Source: Caulobacter sp. 602-1
GTDB lineage: Bacteria > Pseudomonadota > Alphaproteobacteria > Caulobacterales > Caulobacteraceae
DNA length: 64,000 nt
Assembly: GCF_003931565.1 (NCBI RefSeq)
Contig: NZ_RRYI01000003.1
Location: 735,602 to 799,601 of the forward strand
Direction of reading: 5' to 3'
Notes under the pieces: model-generated
Seen by the model: only the letters and a program-made list of their open reading frames with translations
Told to the model about the DNA's origin: nothing
Database searches by the model: none
Shown here: piece by piece, positions 11,421 through 22,373 of the stretch
Layout of the letters: each line of letters opens with the position of its first letter
Numbering within the stretch: the first letter of the stretch is position 1
Position numbers and translations under genes: made by a program

Positions 11421-12392
11421 ATGACGACGCCAATCATCGTCACGGGCGCGGCGGGCTTTATTGGAATGCATGTCGCCGAGCGCCTGCTGGATCGCGGCGA
11501 GACGGTGATCGGCGTCGACGTGTTCAACGCCTATTACGACCCCGCGCTGAAAGAGGCCCGGGCCGCGCGGCTGGACGGCCGGGACGGCTTCTCGATGGTC
11601 CGCATGGACATCGCCGAGCACGAGGCCTTCGCCGCTCTGGTGAAAACCTCGGGCGCCAAGCAGATCGTCCACCTGGCCGCCCAGGCCGGGGTGCGCTACT
11701 CGATCGAGAACCCGTTCGCCTACGAGCGCAGCAACCTGGCCGGCCACCTGTCGGTGCTGGAGGCCTGTCGCCATGCCGGAGCCGAGCACCTGGTCTACGC
11801 CTCCTCGTCCAGCGTCTATGGCGACCGGCCGCTGAACGGCGACGGCTTCCGCGAGACCGACCCGGCCGAGACCCCGGTGTCGCTCTACGCCGCCACCAAG
11901 CGTTCGTGCGAGCTGCTCAGCCAGAGCTACGCCCGGCTCTACGGCTTCCCGCAGTCGGGCCTGCGGTTCTTCACCGTCTACGGTCCCTGGGGCCGGCCGG
12001 ACATGGCCTATTACGGCTTCACCGAGAAGATGCTGAAGGGGCAATCGATCGAGGTCTATGGCCAGGGCCAGATGGCCCGCGACTTCACCTATATCGACGA
12101 CATCGTCGACGGCATAATCGGCGTGCTCGACCACCCGCCGGCTCAAGGCGGGCACGAGGTCTACAACATCGGCGACAACGATCCAGTCGGGCTGATGGAC
12201 ATGATCTCGACCCTCGAGGCCGCGCTGGGGATCGAGGCCCAGAAGATCTTCCTGCCGATGCAGCCCGGCGATGTGCCGGCGACCTTCGCCAATATCGACA
12301 AGCTCCAGGCGCTCTGCGGTTACAAGCCCAGGGTCAAGCTGGCCGAGGGCCTGGCCAGGTTCGTCGAATGGCGGAGAAGCTACGCCGGCTGA
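11421..12392 (+). CDS. lpsL: UDP-glucuronate 4-epimerase (LpsL-type)
   Basis: This 323-residue extended SDR has the NAD-binding motif TGAAGFIGMHVAERLL, the serine region YASSSSVYG and the YxxxK motif LYAATKRS. The block FFTVYGPWGRPDMA and the DVFNAYYDP stretch are characteristic of UDP-glucuronate/UDP-galacturonate epimerases. It would convert UDP-GlcA made by the preceding gene to UDP-GalA for lipopolysaccharide or exopolysaccharide. The spacing of three bases from ugd indicates one transcript. The 3' end overlaps the convergent EamA gene by 13 bases. Confidence 0.88.
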   Translation: MTTPIIVTGAAGFIGMHVAERLLDRGETVIGVDVFNAYYDPALKEARAARLDGRDGFSMVRMDIAEHEAFAALVKTSGAKQIVHLAAQAGVRYSIENPFAYERSNLAGHLSVLEACRHAGAEHLVYASSSSVYGDRPLNGDGFRETDPAETPVSLYAATKRSCELLSQSYARLYGFPQSGLRFFTVYGPWGRPDMAYYGFTEKMLKGQSIEVYGQGQMARDFTYIDDIVDGIIGVLDHPPAQGGHEVYNIGDNDPVGLMDMISTLEAALGIEAQKIFLPMQPGDVPATFANIDKLQALCGYKPRVKLAEGLARFVEWRRSYAG

Positions 12393-13273
12393 GCCATCGC
12401 CCGCTTCGACAGCTGGTGCTCGCGCCACGAGATGAACAGGGTCGAGGCGACCACGATCGCGGCGCCGAGCAGGACAGCCGGCTTTGGAACCTCGTGGAAC
12501 AGCAGGAAGCCCGCGCCAACCGCGAAGACCAGCCGCGTATAGTCGATCGGGGCCATGACCGCCGCCTCGCCGGCCTCCATGCCCTTGATATAGGCCCCCT
12601 GGGTGAAGGTGCCGATCACGCCCATGGCGGCCAGAAGGCCCAGGTCCGGCAAGGTCGGCCATCTCCAGACGAACAGGGCCGGCGGGATGGCGAACACCAG
12701 CCCCAGCACGGCGGCGTAGACCAGCAGCACGAACGGGCTGTGGTCTCGGGTCATGACCTTCATGCCAGTGATGGTCAGGGCGAACAGGAAGGCCGAGATC
12801 AAGGCGCAGGCCTGGGGCCAGCCGATCCAGGCCACCGCGCCACCAGCGCCAGGCCGCAGCATGATCAGCACGCCCAGGAAGCCGACCAGCGCGGCGCCGA
12901 TCCGCAAGGGTCCGATCGGCTCGCGCAGCACGAAGGCGGCCAGCGGGACCAGCCACAGGGTCCGGGTGAACGACAGGGCGTTGGCGTCGGCCAGGGGCAG
13001 CTTCTGGTAGGCATAGAAACCCATGATCAGCGCCAGCACCCCGGCGCTGGATCGGAAGATCAGGATGCCCGGCCGGGTCGTCCGGAACGCCGCGCGCCAG
13101 TCGCGGGCCATCAGCGGCAGGAGGACGAGCACCCCCGCCAGCTGCCGGTAGAAGGTCTGCAGCGCGGCCGGATAGCCGGGCCCCAGGAACTTGATCAGGG
13201 TGGTCATCGCCGTGAAGCCGACCGCCGAGGCCAGCATCCACAGCGCGCCGCGCAGGTTGGGGGTGAGGGTCAC
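12380..13273 (-). CDS. EamA/DMT-family permease
   Basis: A 297-residue, roughly ten-helix protein with the duplicated five-helix EamA layout. Segments such as FRSSAGVLALIMGFYAYQK and a later AAVMAPIDYTRLVFAVGAGF are typical of drug/metabolite transporters of the RhaT/YdcZ type. The GTG at 13273 overlaps the stop of the upstream SDR gene as GTGA, which indicates translational coupling; this decides the start over the longer upstream frame. Substrate unknown. The coupling suggests that the permease moves a substrate or product of the SDR enzyme. Confidence 0.8.
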   Translation of the reverse strand: MTLTPNLRGALWMLASAVGFTAMTTLIKFLGPGYPAALQTFYRQLAGVLVLLPLMARDWRAAFRTTRPGILIFRSSAGVLALIMGFYAYQKLPLADANALSFTRTLWLVPLAAFVLREPIGPLRIGAALVGFLGVLIMLRPGAGGAVAWIGWPQACALISAFLFALTITGMKVMTRDHSPFVLLVYAAVLGLVFAIPPALFVWRWPTLPDLGLLAAMGVIGTFTQGAYIKGMEAGEAAVMAPIDYTRLVFAVGAGFLLFHEVPKPAVLLGAAIVVASTLFISWREHQLSKRAMAQPA

Positions 13274-14160
13274 CCCGCCGCGCCGGAGGCGACCAGCTGG
13301 GCCCGCATCGCCTCGGCCTGTTCGGGCGTGATGCCCATGGCCGCCAGGATGGGCGAGGGCGTGTTCTTGTCCCAAGCACTGCGCGGACCGACCGTGATGC
13401 CCCCGTCGACGACGATGTGGGTTCCGGTGACGAACTGTGAGTCGTCGCTGGCCAGGTAGAGAGCGGCCGCGGCGATGTCCTCGGGCAGACCTGACTTGGG
13501 GATCGGCTGAATCTTGGGACCGATCGACGCGACCTGAGCCGCCATCTGGTCGGCGACCTCGCGCGGCAGGCCCATCGAGGCGCCGAAGATCGAGGTGGCG
13601 ATCAGGCCGGGGCAGATGGCGTTGACCCGGATCTTGAGCGGCGACAACTCCGCCGCCGCGCACCGGCTCATGTGGATCACCGCGGCCTTGGCCGCCGAAT
13701 AGGCCAGCGGCCCGAAACCCGCCTGCAGGCCGGCGATCGAGGCGGTATTGATGATCGAGCCGCCGCCACGCTTCAGCATCAACGGCAGGGCGTGCTTCAT
13801 GCCGATGGCCGGACCGCGAACCAGGAGGGCGAAGGTCTTGTCCCATCCCTCGACGGTCAGCTCCGCCACTCCGGCGGGCGTGCCGCCGTGTCCGGCGTTG
13901 TTGAACAGGATGTCGAGACCGCCGAAGCTCTCCTCGGCCACGACCATGGTCCTGGCCAGGTCATCTTCCGAGGTGACGTCGCAAAGCGAGAAGCGAACGC
14001 GGTCGGGGAAACGCTTCTCCAGCATCTCGCCCTTCTCGGCCTGAAGATCGGCGGCGATCACGCTCGCCCCCTCGGCCACGAACAGCTCGACCGCGCCGAG
14101 CCCGATGCCCGAGCAGCCCCCGGTGACGACGGCGACCTTGCCGTCCAGACGTCCGACCAT
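13270..14160 (-). CDS. SDR-family NAD(P)-dependent oxidoreductase
   Basis: The 296-residue protein has the classical SDR motifs: TGGCSGIGLG for nucleotide binding, NNAGHGG, the catalytic serine in INTASIAG and YSAAK (YxxxK). The C-terminus is about 40 residues longer than most 250-residue SDRs. The substrate cannot be read from sequence. GGAGG sits eight bases upstream of the ATG at 14160, within a region containing the palindrome GGAAATTTCC. It is translationally coupled to the downstream permease. Confidence 0.87.
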   Translation of the reverse strand: MVGRLDGKVAVVTGGCSGIGLGAVELFVAEGASVIAADLQAEKGEMLEKRFPDRVRFSLCDVTSEDDLARTMVVAEESFGGLDILFNNAGHGGTPAGVAELTVEGWDKTFALLVRGPAIGMKHALPLMLKRGGGSIINTASIAGLQAGFGPLAYSAAKAAVIHMSRCAAAELSPLKIRVNAICPGLIATSIFGASMGLPREVADQMAAQVASIGPKIQPIPKSGLPEDIAAAALYLASDDSQFVTGTHIVVDGGITVGPRSAWDKNTPSPILAAMGITPEQAEAMRAQLVASGAAG

Positions 14161-14199
14161 GGAAATTTCCTCCGCGTCCCCGACCTCTTCGCGGGTCAG

Positions 14200-14212
14200 T
14201 GATCAATGATCA
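14200..14212. promoter_or_regulatory. paired TGATCA palindromes upstream of the SDR gene
   Basis: TGATCA occurs at 14200-14205 and again at 14207-14212, giving TGATCAATGATCA about 40 bases upstream of the SDR start codon. Symmetric paired hexamers in this position look like an operator for a dimeric repressor. No candidate regulator gene is adjacent. Confidence 0.3.
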
Positions 14213-14269
14213 TATTCGCGGAGCAAACGGTCGTTGACTAGGGGTCTTGGACCCGGACGGGAGACGAAA

Positions 14270-14461
14270 TCAGGCCGGGCGACGGACCAGCGGCTGAAGG
14301 CGACGCCCCAGATGGCTGGCGGCCAGCCAGATCATGCACGGGACCAGCAGAACGGCCCAAGCCAGGCCCAGCCCGGCCAGACCCACGCCGGCGACGGCGC
14401 GGTGAGCGAAGCCGGAGCGCTCCTTGGCCTCCAGCGTCATGACGCGAATATCCAGGCCCAT
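14270..14461 (-). CDS. small single-span membrane protein, unknown function
   Basis: A 63-residue frame with an ATG at 14461 preceded by GGGGGA at good spacing. It has one clear hydrophobic segment (GLAGLGLAWAVLLVPCMIWL) between a charged N-terminus and a short arginine-rich C-terminus, so one membrane span is predicted. It lies 66 bases downstream of the hfsJ-like gene on the same strand and may share its transcript. I do not recognise a family. Confidence 0.5.
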   Translation of the reverse strand: MGLDIRVMTLEAKERSGFAHRAVAGVGLAGLGLAWAVLLVPCMIWLAASHLGRRLQPLVRRPA

Positions 14462-14527
14462 TATCCCCCAAGCCCCTCTTTCGAGATCACCGTCACGATG
14501 ATCCCGGCCCCCACAGACCGTTTCATC

Positions 14528-15451
14528 CTAGCGCGCACCCTCGTTGCGCGCACGCATTTGCTCCCAGCGGGCGTTTTCCGCCGCGCGGGGATCGCTCGCC
14601 GCGCGCCTGCCCAGCGCCCGGACCACGTCGTGACAGGCCAGGCCGACCAGCGACCAGGGTTCGACGCAGTAGCGCGAGAACAGGCGCTGCGGATCGACCA
14701 TAAGCCGGAACAGCCATTCCATGCCCATCGGACCCATCCACCGCGGCGCGGCCTTCTGGACGCCGGCTTCGTAGTCGAAGGCGCCGCCCACGGTGAAGGT
14801 CGCGGCCGGGCCGTAGGCCTTGTGGTTCTCCAGCGTCCAGATTTCCTGACGCGGCATGCCCATGCCCACCAGCACGATGTCCGGCGCGTAATCGCGGATG
14901 GCCTCGACCACCGCGTCGTTGTCGGCCGAGCCGGGCTTGACGTCGAAATAGCCGTGATGGCTGGCGATCTGGGCGGTCGGATAGTCCCGGTGGATGCGTT
15001 CGATGGCCTTCTCGGCGACGCCTGGGGCGCCGCCGACGAAGAAGACCTTCCAGTTCTTCCGCGTGGCCAGGGACCAGAAGTCGTCGCGCCAGTCCAGATA
15101 GGTGCAGCGGTGAAAGCGCCGGCTGGCGCGCCCCACCAGCCGCGCCCAGAAGATCAGCGGCACGCTGTCGACCTCGATCAGGTCGGCTTCCTTGTAGAAC
15201 GCGCCGACCTGGTGATCCTTGCCGATCAGATAGAGGCTGTGAAGGTTGTGGTTGGCGACGATGACGCTCTGGCGCGCTTCCAGCTTGCCGGTGACGAAAT
15301 GGAACACCTCTTCGGGGCGCACCAGGTCCATGACCCCGCCAAGCACGCGCACGCGCTCCTCGGGGCGCCGCGTCAGGCGATAGGGGCGGCGCGGCGCGGC
15401 GGGCGCCGCGTCGTTCATTCCGCTCTGTTCCTGGGGGACGAACATCGCCAC
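14528..15451 (-). CDS. hfsJ: WecG/TagA/CpsF-family glycosyltransferase, HfsJ-like
   Basis: A 307-residue GT26-family glycosyltransferase with ANHNLHSLYLIGKD, KVFFVGGAPGVAEKAIERI, LVGMGMPRQE and FTVGGAFDYEAGVQKAAPRW, the last being the family's conserved C-terminal block. In Caulobacter the family member HfsJ is required for holdfast adhesin synthesis and is the target of the inhibitor HfiA. The neighbourhood (nucleotide-sugar enzymes, c-di-GMP protein) supports that name. GTG 15451 is chosen because AGGAG lies five bases upstream; an ATG two codons later is possible. Identity with HfsJ is an inference from family and context. Confidence 0.8.
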   Translation of the reverse strand: MAMFVPQEQSGMNDAAPAAPRRPYRLTRRPEERVRVLGGVMDLVRPEEVFHFVTGKLEARQSVIVANHNLHSLYLIGKDHQVGAFYKEADLIEVDSVPLIFWARLVGRASRRFHRCTYLDWRDDFWSLATRKNWKVFFVGGAPGVAEKAIERIHRDYPTAQIASHHGYFDVKPGSADNDAVVEAIRDYAPDIVLVGMGMPRQEIWTLENHKAYGPAATFTVGGAFDYEAGVQKAAPRWMGPMGMEWLFRLMVDPQRLFSRYCVEPWSLVGLACHDVVRALGRRAASDPRAAENARWEQMRARNEGAR

Positions 15452-15562
15452 AGAGTCTCCTAGTCTTGAGGAGCACTCTGCGGGAATGTCGTGTTTCCTT
15501 TGCTAAAAAGGATACTTAGCGAGATTTAACCACGATGATGTTCACCATTCCAGGCAACCATC

Positions 15563-16561
15563 CTATTCAACCGTGATCACCACCTTGCCCATGGCCTTGC
15601 GGCTGGAGAGATGGGCGATCGCCTCACCGGCCCGGGCCAGCGGGAAGCGCTCGGAGACGTAGGGCTTGATCTTGCCCTCGGCGTAGAGGCCCATCAGATC
15701 CTTGAGGTTCTGGGCGTGCCCCTTGGGGTCGCGCGCCACTGCCGCGCCCCAGAACACCCCGACGATGTCGCAAGACTTCAACAGCGTGAGATTCAACGGG
15801 ATTTTCGGAATCCCCGACGGGAAACCGATGACCAGGAAGCGGCCATTCCAGCCGGCGGCGCGGATTGTCGCTTCCGAATAGTCGCCGCCGACGGCGTCAT
15901 AGGCGACATCCCAGCCATTGGGCCCACAAGCGTCCTTGATCAGGTTGGCCAGCGCCTTCTGGCCGTCCTTGTCGAACGGACCGCGCGGATAGACGACGCC
16001 GCTGTCGGCGCCGTGCTTGATGGCCAGATCGACCTTCTCCTGGCTGGAGGCTGCGGCAATAACACGCGCCCCCGCCGCCTTACCCAATTCGACGGCGGCC
16101 AGGCCCACGCCCCCGGCGGCGCCCAGAACCAGCAGGGTCTCGCCGGCCTTCAGCGCGCCGCGATCCTTCAGGGCGTAGTAGGAGGTGCCATAGGTGAGGA
16201 CGAAGGCGGCGGCCTCGTCGAACGGCATGTTGTCGGGAATGGGGGTGCAGCGCTGCTCTTCCAGAGCCAGTTTCTCGGCGAAACCGCCCCAGCCGGTCGA
16301 GGCCAGAACCCGATCTCCGACCTTGAAGCGGGTGACGCCGTCACCGACGGCGGCGATCACGCCCGACACTTCGCCGCCTGGCGCGAACGGCCGCGTCGGC
16401 TTGAACTGGTATTTGTCCTCGATGATCAGGACGTCGGGATAGTTGACCCCGCAGGCCTTGACGTCGATCAGCACCTGGCCGGGGCCGGCGACGGGATCTG
16501 GCAGCTCCTCCAGCACCAAGGTCTCGGGACCGCCGACTTCCTTGCTGAGCACCGCCTTCAT
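15563..16561 (-). CDS. NADPH:quinone oxidoreductase family protein (MDR superfamily)
   Basis: A 332-residue medium-chain dehydrogenase/reductase without the zinc-binding cysteine cluster, as in quinone oxidoreductases. It has the GroES-like N-terminal domain (CGVNYPDVLIIEDKYQ, APGGEVSGVI) and the nucleotide-binding motif LGAAGGVGLAAVELGKAAG. It probably reduces quinones or enones with NADPH. It is divergent from the isoaspartyl peptidase gene (70 bases between starts) and followed by the hfsJ-like gene on the same strand after about 110 bases. Confidence 0.87.
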   Translation of the reverse strand: MKAVLSKEVGGPETLVLEELPDPVAGPGQVLIDVKACGVNYPDVLIIEDKYQFKPTRPFAPGGEVSGVIAAVGDGVTRFKVGDRVLASTGWGGFAEKLALEEQRCTPIPDNMPFDEAAAFVLTYGTSYYALKDRGALKAGETLLVLGAAGGVGLAAVELGKAAGARVIAAASSQEKVDLAIKHGADSGVVYPRGPFDKDGQKALANLIKDACGPNGWDVAYDAVGGDYSEATIRAAGWNGRFLVIGFPSGIPKIPLNLTLLKSCDIVGVFWGAAVARDPKGHAQNLKDLMGLYAEGKIKPYVSERFPLARAGEAIAHLSSRKAMGKVVITVE

Positions 16562-16631
16562 ATCGCCTCTCCCAGGTTTCTTGATTAAGAGGGCCGGACG
16601 CTAGCGCGGGACGCCGGGCCAAGGAAGCAGA

Positions 16632-17510
16632 ATGTCAAACAAACGTTTTAGCCTCGCCCTGCACGGTGGCGCCGGGGCCAAGCGCGGCCACGACTACACC
16701 GTCGAGATCGCCCACATGCGTGGCTTGGTCGAGACGGCCCGCGACCGGCTGGCCGGCGGGGCCAGCGCCCTGGACGTCGCGGTCGAGACCGTCATCGCCC
16801 TGGAGGCCAGCGGCCTCTACATCGCCGGCAAGGGCGCCTCGCCCAACGCCGACGGCGAATACGAACTGGACGCCAGCCTGATGGACGGCCCCACCCTGCG
16901 GGCCGGTTCGGTGGCCGCCCTGCAGGGCTTCAAGAGCCCCATCCTGGCCGCCCGAGCGGTGATGGAAGAAACGCCCAATGTGATGCTGGCCGGCCAGGGC
17001 GCGATCGACTTCGCCCGCGACCGGGGACTGGAAAGGGTCGAGGATCCGGAAGCCTGGTTCACCCGCGCCGGGGCGTTCGAGGACAATCATCCGCCGGACG
17101 TCTTGCCGACCGGCACTGTCGGCTGCGTGGTTCGCGACGCAGAAGGCCGGCTGGCGGCCGCGACCTCGACGGCCGGGGTGTTCGGCAAGCGGCCGGGCCG
17201 GGTCGGGGACTCGCCGATCATCGGCGCCGGCGCTTGGGCCGATGGCTATGCAGCGGTCTCCTGCACCGGCCAGGGCGAGTATTTCATCCGCACGGCCGTC
17301 GCCGCGCAGATCGCCCACCGGATCCGGTTCGGCGGCGAGAGCCTGGAGAGCGCGGCGCGGGCGGCGATCCAGGGCGTGGCGGACTTGGGCGGCCATGGCG
17401 GACTGGTCTCCGTGGATCGGGATGGCGAGATCGCGATGCCGTTCGCGTCGAGCGGCCTGAAGCGGGCGGCGCTGCTGCCGGACGGGAGCATCGTGAGCGC
17501 GGCGTTCTAA
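16632..17510 (+). CDS. iaaA: isoaspartyl peptidase / type 2 L-asparaginase
   Basis: The 292-residue protein belongs to the Ntn-hydrolase asparaginase family. It begins with the [12 protein letters not shown] signature, and the autocleavage site and nucleophile are in [10 protein letters not shown], where cleavage before the threonine yields the mature beta subunit. It would hydrolyse isoaspartyl dipeptides and asparagine. The C-terminal half includes [20 protein letters not shown]. All family hallmarks are intact. It is not obviously in an operon. Confidence 0.9.
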   Translation: MSNKRFSLALHGGAGAKRGHDYTVEIAHMRGLVETARDRLAGGASALDVAVETVIALEASGLYIAGKGASPNADGEYELDASLMDGPTLRAGSVAALQGFKSPILAARAVMEETPNVMLAGQGAIDFARDRGLERVEDPEAWFTRAGAFEDNHPPDVLPTGTVGCVVRDAEGRLAAATSTAGVFGKRPGRVGDSPIIGAGAWADGYAAVSCTGQGEYFIRTAVAAQIAHRIRFGGESLESAARAAIQGVADLGGHGGLVSVDRDGEIAMPFASSGLKRAALLPDGSIVSAAF

Positions 17511-17602
17511 GGACCGCGAAGGATCGCCCTCACGCCGCCCGGAGGTGTGGGTAGTAATCCCGCCGGGACGGAACGGCGACTCTCGTCCGGCGTTGCCGCC
17601 CT

Positions 17603-18550
17603 ATGGCGTCGGCTCCCAAGACCAGCGGTTCGCACAGGGTGGTGCTCGCGGCCCTGGCCGGGAACCTGGCGATCGCCGCGACCAAGTTCGTGGCCGCCTT
17701 CCTGACCGGCTCTTCGGCCATGCTGACCGAGGCCATCCATTCCAGCGTCGACACCGGCAACCAGGGCCTTCTGCTGCTGGGCCTCGCCCGCGCCAGTCGC
17801 CCGCCCAGCCAGACCCATCCGTTCGGCTACGGCATGGAGCTCTATTTCTGGTCCTTCGTTGTCGCCCTGCTGATCTTCGCTCTAGGTGGGGCGGTGTCCG
17901 TCTATCAAGGCGTCCACAAGATCCTGGCGCCCGAGCCGATCGACCAGGCCTGGATCAATTTCCTGGTCATCGGCCTGGCCGCGGTCTTCGAGGGCGGCTC
18001 GTTTCTGGTCGCCTGGCGCGAGTTCAAGACCGTGCGCGGCGACACGCCATTCTTCCGCGCCTTGAAGGGCAGCAAGGACCCGTCGATCTTCGCGGTGCTG
18101 CTGGAGGACGGCGCGGCCCTGCTGGGCCTGGTCCTGGCCGCGCTCGGCGTGGCGGGTTCGGCGGCGGGCCTGGCCTGGGCAGACGGCGCGGCCTCGGCGG
18201 CGATCGGGGTGCTGCTGATCCTGGTGGCGATCTTCCTGGCTAACGAGACCCGTAGCCTGCTGACCGGCGAGGCCGCCTCGCCGCGCATCGTCGAGAATGT
18301 CCGCAAGGTCCTTGCCGCCGATCCGCGCGTCGAGACCGTGACCGAGGTGCTCTCCATGCATCTGGGACCCAGCGAGATCCTGCTGGGCGTGACCCTGGAC
18401 TTCCAGGACCAGTTGACCGCCGTCGAGATCGAGGACGCCGCCGACGACTTCCACGCCCTGATCCAGGGCGTCGACAGGCGCATCACCCGGGTCTTCGTGC
18501 GTTCGGGGCGGGCAAGAGCGGCCTATGCGCGGTCCGGGCCAAATACTTAG
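17603..18550 (+). CDS. cation diffusion facilitator (CDF) metal exporter
   Basis: A 315-residue CDF protein with six predicted membrane spans and a C-terminal cytosolic domain. The metal-site motif HSSVDTGNQ is in helix 2, with THPFGYGMELYFWSFV beyond it, and LLEDGAALLG in helix 5. The helix 2 motif HxxxD is seen; helix 5 carries ED rather than HD, a variant common in one CDF subgroup. The metal is uncertain (zinc, iron or manganese). It is followed by phosphoglucomutase after 70 bases with no obvious functional link. Confidence 0.88.
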   Translation: MASAPKTSGSHRVVLAALAGNLAIAATKFVAAFLTGSSAMLTEAIHSSVDTGNQGLLLLGLARASRPPSQTHPFGYGMELYFWSFVVALLIFALGGAVSVYQGVHKILAPEPIDQAWINFLVIGLAAVFEGGSFLVAWREFKTVRGDTPFFRALKGSKDPSIFAVLLEDGAALLGLVLAALGVAGSAAGLAWADGAASAAIGVLLILVAIFLANETRSLLTGEAASPRIVENVRKVLAADPRVETVTEVLSMHLGPSEILLGVTLDFQDQLTAVEIEDAADDFHALIQGVDRRITRVFVRSGRARAAYARSGPNT

Positions 18551-18620
18551 TGAAACCGTCTCCAAGCGCCTCTAGGGAAATGACCCTTCGCGTTTCGACG
18601 ACAAGACCTCAGGAGTCTCG

Positions 18621-20258
<1,638 letters not shown>

Positions 20259-20302
20259 CGCAAAGCTGGCCCTTCGCCGCGTCAGCGCTTATACCGCCCC
20301 GC

Positions 20303-21961
20303 ATGTTTGAAGGCCTCTCCCCCCTCGCCCGCGAAGCCCGCTCCTGGCCGTTCGAGCAGGCGCGCACCACCATCGCCCGCGTTCTGCGCGTGCGCCTTCC
20401 CGACCGCGCCGACCAGGAGGCCGCAAAGGCCCTGATCGACGCCGGCAAGACCGACGAGGCGGTGAAGGCCTATCCGGCCCTGGCCAAGGCCGTGATCTTC
20501 GAGACCGGCTACGGTCCCTCAGGCCTGCCGCACCTGGGCACCTTCGGCGAGGTGGCGCGCACGACCATGGTGCGCCAGGCCTTCCGCGCGCTGGTGGACG
20601 ACCACATCCCGACCCGCCTGATCGCCTTCAGCGACGACATGGACGGCCTGCGCAAGGTTCCCGACAATATCGAGAACAAGCAGCCGCTGATCGAGGACCT
20701 GGGCAAGCCGCTGACCGTTGTCCGCGACCCGTTCGGCACCCATGACAGCTTCGGCGCCCACAACAACGCCCGCCTGCGCGCGTTTCTGGACGGCTTCGGC
20801 TTCGAGTACGAGTTCGTCTCGTCGACCGAGTGCTACAAGAGCGGCCTGTTCGACGCGACCCTGCTGACCGCCCTGGAACGCTTCGACGCCATCCAGAAGG
20901 TCATGCTGCCGACCCTGGGCGAGGAGCGCCGGGCCACCTATTCGCCGTTCCTCCCGGTCAGCCCGACCACCGGCAAGGTGCTGCAGGTCCCGACCCTGGA
21001 GCGCAACGTCGAGAAGGGCACAATCGTCTTCGAGGACGAGGACGGCTCCAAGGTCGAGGTCCCGGTCACGGGCGGCCACGTGAAGATGCAGTGGAAGCCC
21101 GACTGGGCCATGCGCTGGACCGCTCTGGGCGTCGACTACGAGATGTCGGGCAAGGACCTTATCGACTCGGTCAAGGCCTCGGGCGCGATCTGCAGGGCCC
21201 TGGGCGGCGTGCCTCCGGAAGGCTTCAACTACGAGCTCTTCTTGGACGAGAACAACCAGAAGATCTCCAAGTCCAAGGGCAACGGCCTCTCGATGGAGGA
21301 CTGGCTGCGCTACGGCGCGCCCGAGAGCCTGTCGTACTACATGTTCCAGAGCCCCAAGTCGGCCAAGAAGCTCTATTTCGACGTCATCCCCAAGGCGACC
21401 GACGAATACCTGCAGCAGCTGGACGCGTTCGGCCGCCAGGAGCCGGCCAAGCAGCTGGACAACCCGGTCTGGCACATCCACTCGGGTCGCCCGCCGCAAC
21501 ACGGCTCGCCGGTGTCGTTCAGCCTGATGCTGAACCTGGTGTCGGCCGCCGACGCCTCGACCAAGGAGATCCTCTGGGGCTTCCTGTCGCGCTACATCCC
21601 CGGCGCCTCGCCGGAAACCCAGCCGCTGCTGGACCGCCTGGCCGGCTACGCGATCAACTACTACGAGGACTTCGTCAAACCGACGAAGACCTTCCGCGCC
21701 CCGACCGACCAGGAGCGCGCCGCGATGCTGGATCTGCTAGCCAAGCTGAAGGCCATGCCGGCCGACGCGCCGGACGCCGAGCTGATCCAGAACGAGGTGT
21801 TCGAGGTCGGCAAGACCCACGGCTTCGACCCTCTGCGCGCCTGGTTCCAGGCCCTGTACGAAGTGCTGCTGGGCCAGAGCCAGGGACCTCGCTTCGGCTC
21901 GTTCGCGGCGATCTTCGGAATCGACCGGACAATCGCGCTGATCGAAGAGAAGCTGGGCTAA
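20303..21961 (+). CDS. lysK: class I lysyl-tRNA synthetase
   Basis: A 552-residue class I LysRS, the archaeal-type enzyme that replaces class II LysS in most alphaproteobacteria. The HIGH-like motif is [10 protein letters not shown] (residues 71-80) and the KMSKS motif is KISKSKGN (320-327). Metal- and tRNA-binding regions follow, with no frameshift. There is no convincing Shine-Dalgarno upstream of the ATG, so an internal or leaderless start cannot be excluded. Downstream, 21962-22144 has no gene. Confidence 0.95.
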   Translation: MFEGLSPLAREARSWPFEQARTTIARVLRVRLPDRADQEAAKALIDAGKTDEAVKAYPALAKAVIFETGYGPSGLPHLGTFGEVARTTMVRQAFRALVDDHIPTRLIAFSDDMDGLRKVPDNIENKQPLIEDLGKPLTVVRDPFGTHDSFGAHNNARLRAFLDGFGFEYEFVSSTECYKSGLFDATLLTALERFDAIQKVMLPTLGEERRATYSPFLPVSPTTGKVLQVPTLERNVEKGTIVFEDEDGSKVEVPVTGGHVKMQWKPDWAMRWTALGVDYEMSGKDLIDSVKASGAICRALGGVPPEGFNYELFLDENNQKISKSKGNGLSMEDWLRYGAPESLSYYMFQSPKSAKKLYFDVIPKATDEYLQQLDAFGRQEPAKQLDNPVWHIHSGRPPQHGSPVSFSLMLNLVSAADASTKEILWGFLSRYIPGASPETQPLLDRLAGYAINYYEDFVKPTKTFRAPTDQERAAMLDLLAKLKAMPADAPDAELIQNEVFEVGKTHGFDPLRAWFQALYEVLLGQSQGPRFGSFAAIFGIDRTIALIEEKLG

Positions 21962-22144
21962 CCCCATTTTCCTAACGCGCGGGGTTGGCGGCGCCGCTTG
22001 CGCGCAACCGGTGAATCCGCGCCCCCTGCGACACCATGTCCTTGAAAATGAACGAAGTCTGAAAACGCGGTTAAGGGTCCGCCCACCTTTCGGAGTCTAG
22101 GTTCGGACCATCAGAACCAAGATCAGTCATCAAGGTTTAGGACC

Positions 22145-22354
22145 ATGGCTTCGTTCACCCTCCGCCCCGCCGACCGTCAGGAATTCGATTCCCTTCTGGG
22201 CGGGATCATCCAGCAGTTCCCCGACGCCCATGTCGAGGCCGCGCACAACGACACCTGGGCGTCGTACCGCCTGGACGTGTCGTGCGAGGATCCCTCGGCT
22301 GGTCCGCTGATCGCCTGGCTGCTCGACAGCCACGCCGGCTGCCCGCGCACCTAG
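22145..22354 (+). CDS. small conserved-looking protein of unknown function
   Basis: A 69-residue soluble frame beginning MASFTLRPADRQEFDSLLGG, with AGGA upstream and GC-biased third codon positions. It contains two cysteines (VSCEDP and HAGCPR) and a mixed acidic composition. It has no signal peptide and no membrane segment. Its stop is 19 bases from the stop of the convergent repressor-like gene. I do not recognise a family. Confidence 0.55.
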   Translation: MASFTLRPADRQEFDSLLGGIIQQFPDAHVEAAHNDTWASYRLDVSCEDPSAGPLIAWLLDSHAGCPRT

Positions 22355-22373
22355 GAGCCCGTTCGGTTCGGCC

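Noticed and set aside
15520..15535. Possible CtrA site (TTAACC with a nearby TTAG) upstream of the hfsJ-like gene
   Set aside because: The second half-site is degenerate and the spacing is six rather than seven bases, so it does not meet the TTAA-N7-TTAA rule.
21962..22030. Terminator-like GC-rich repeats after lysK
   Set aside because: AACCCC and GGGGTT can pair over a long loop, but there is no compact stem and no U-tract.
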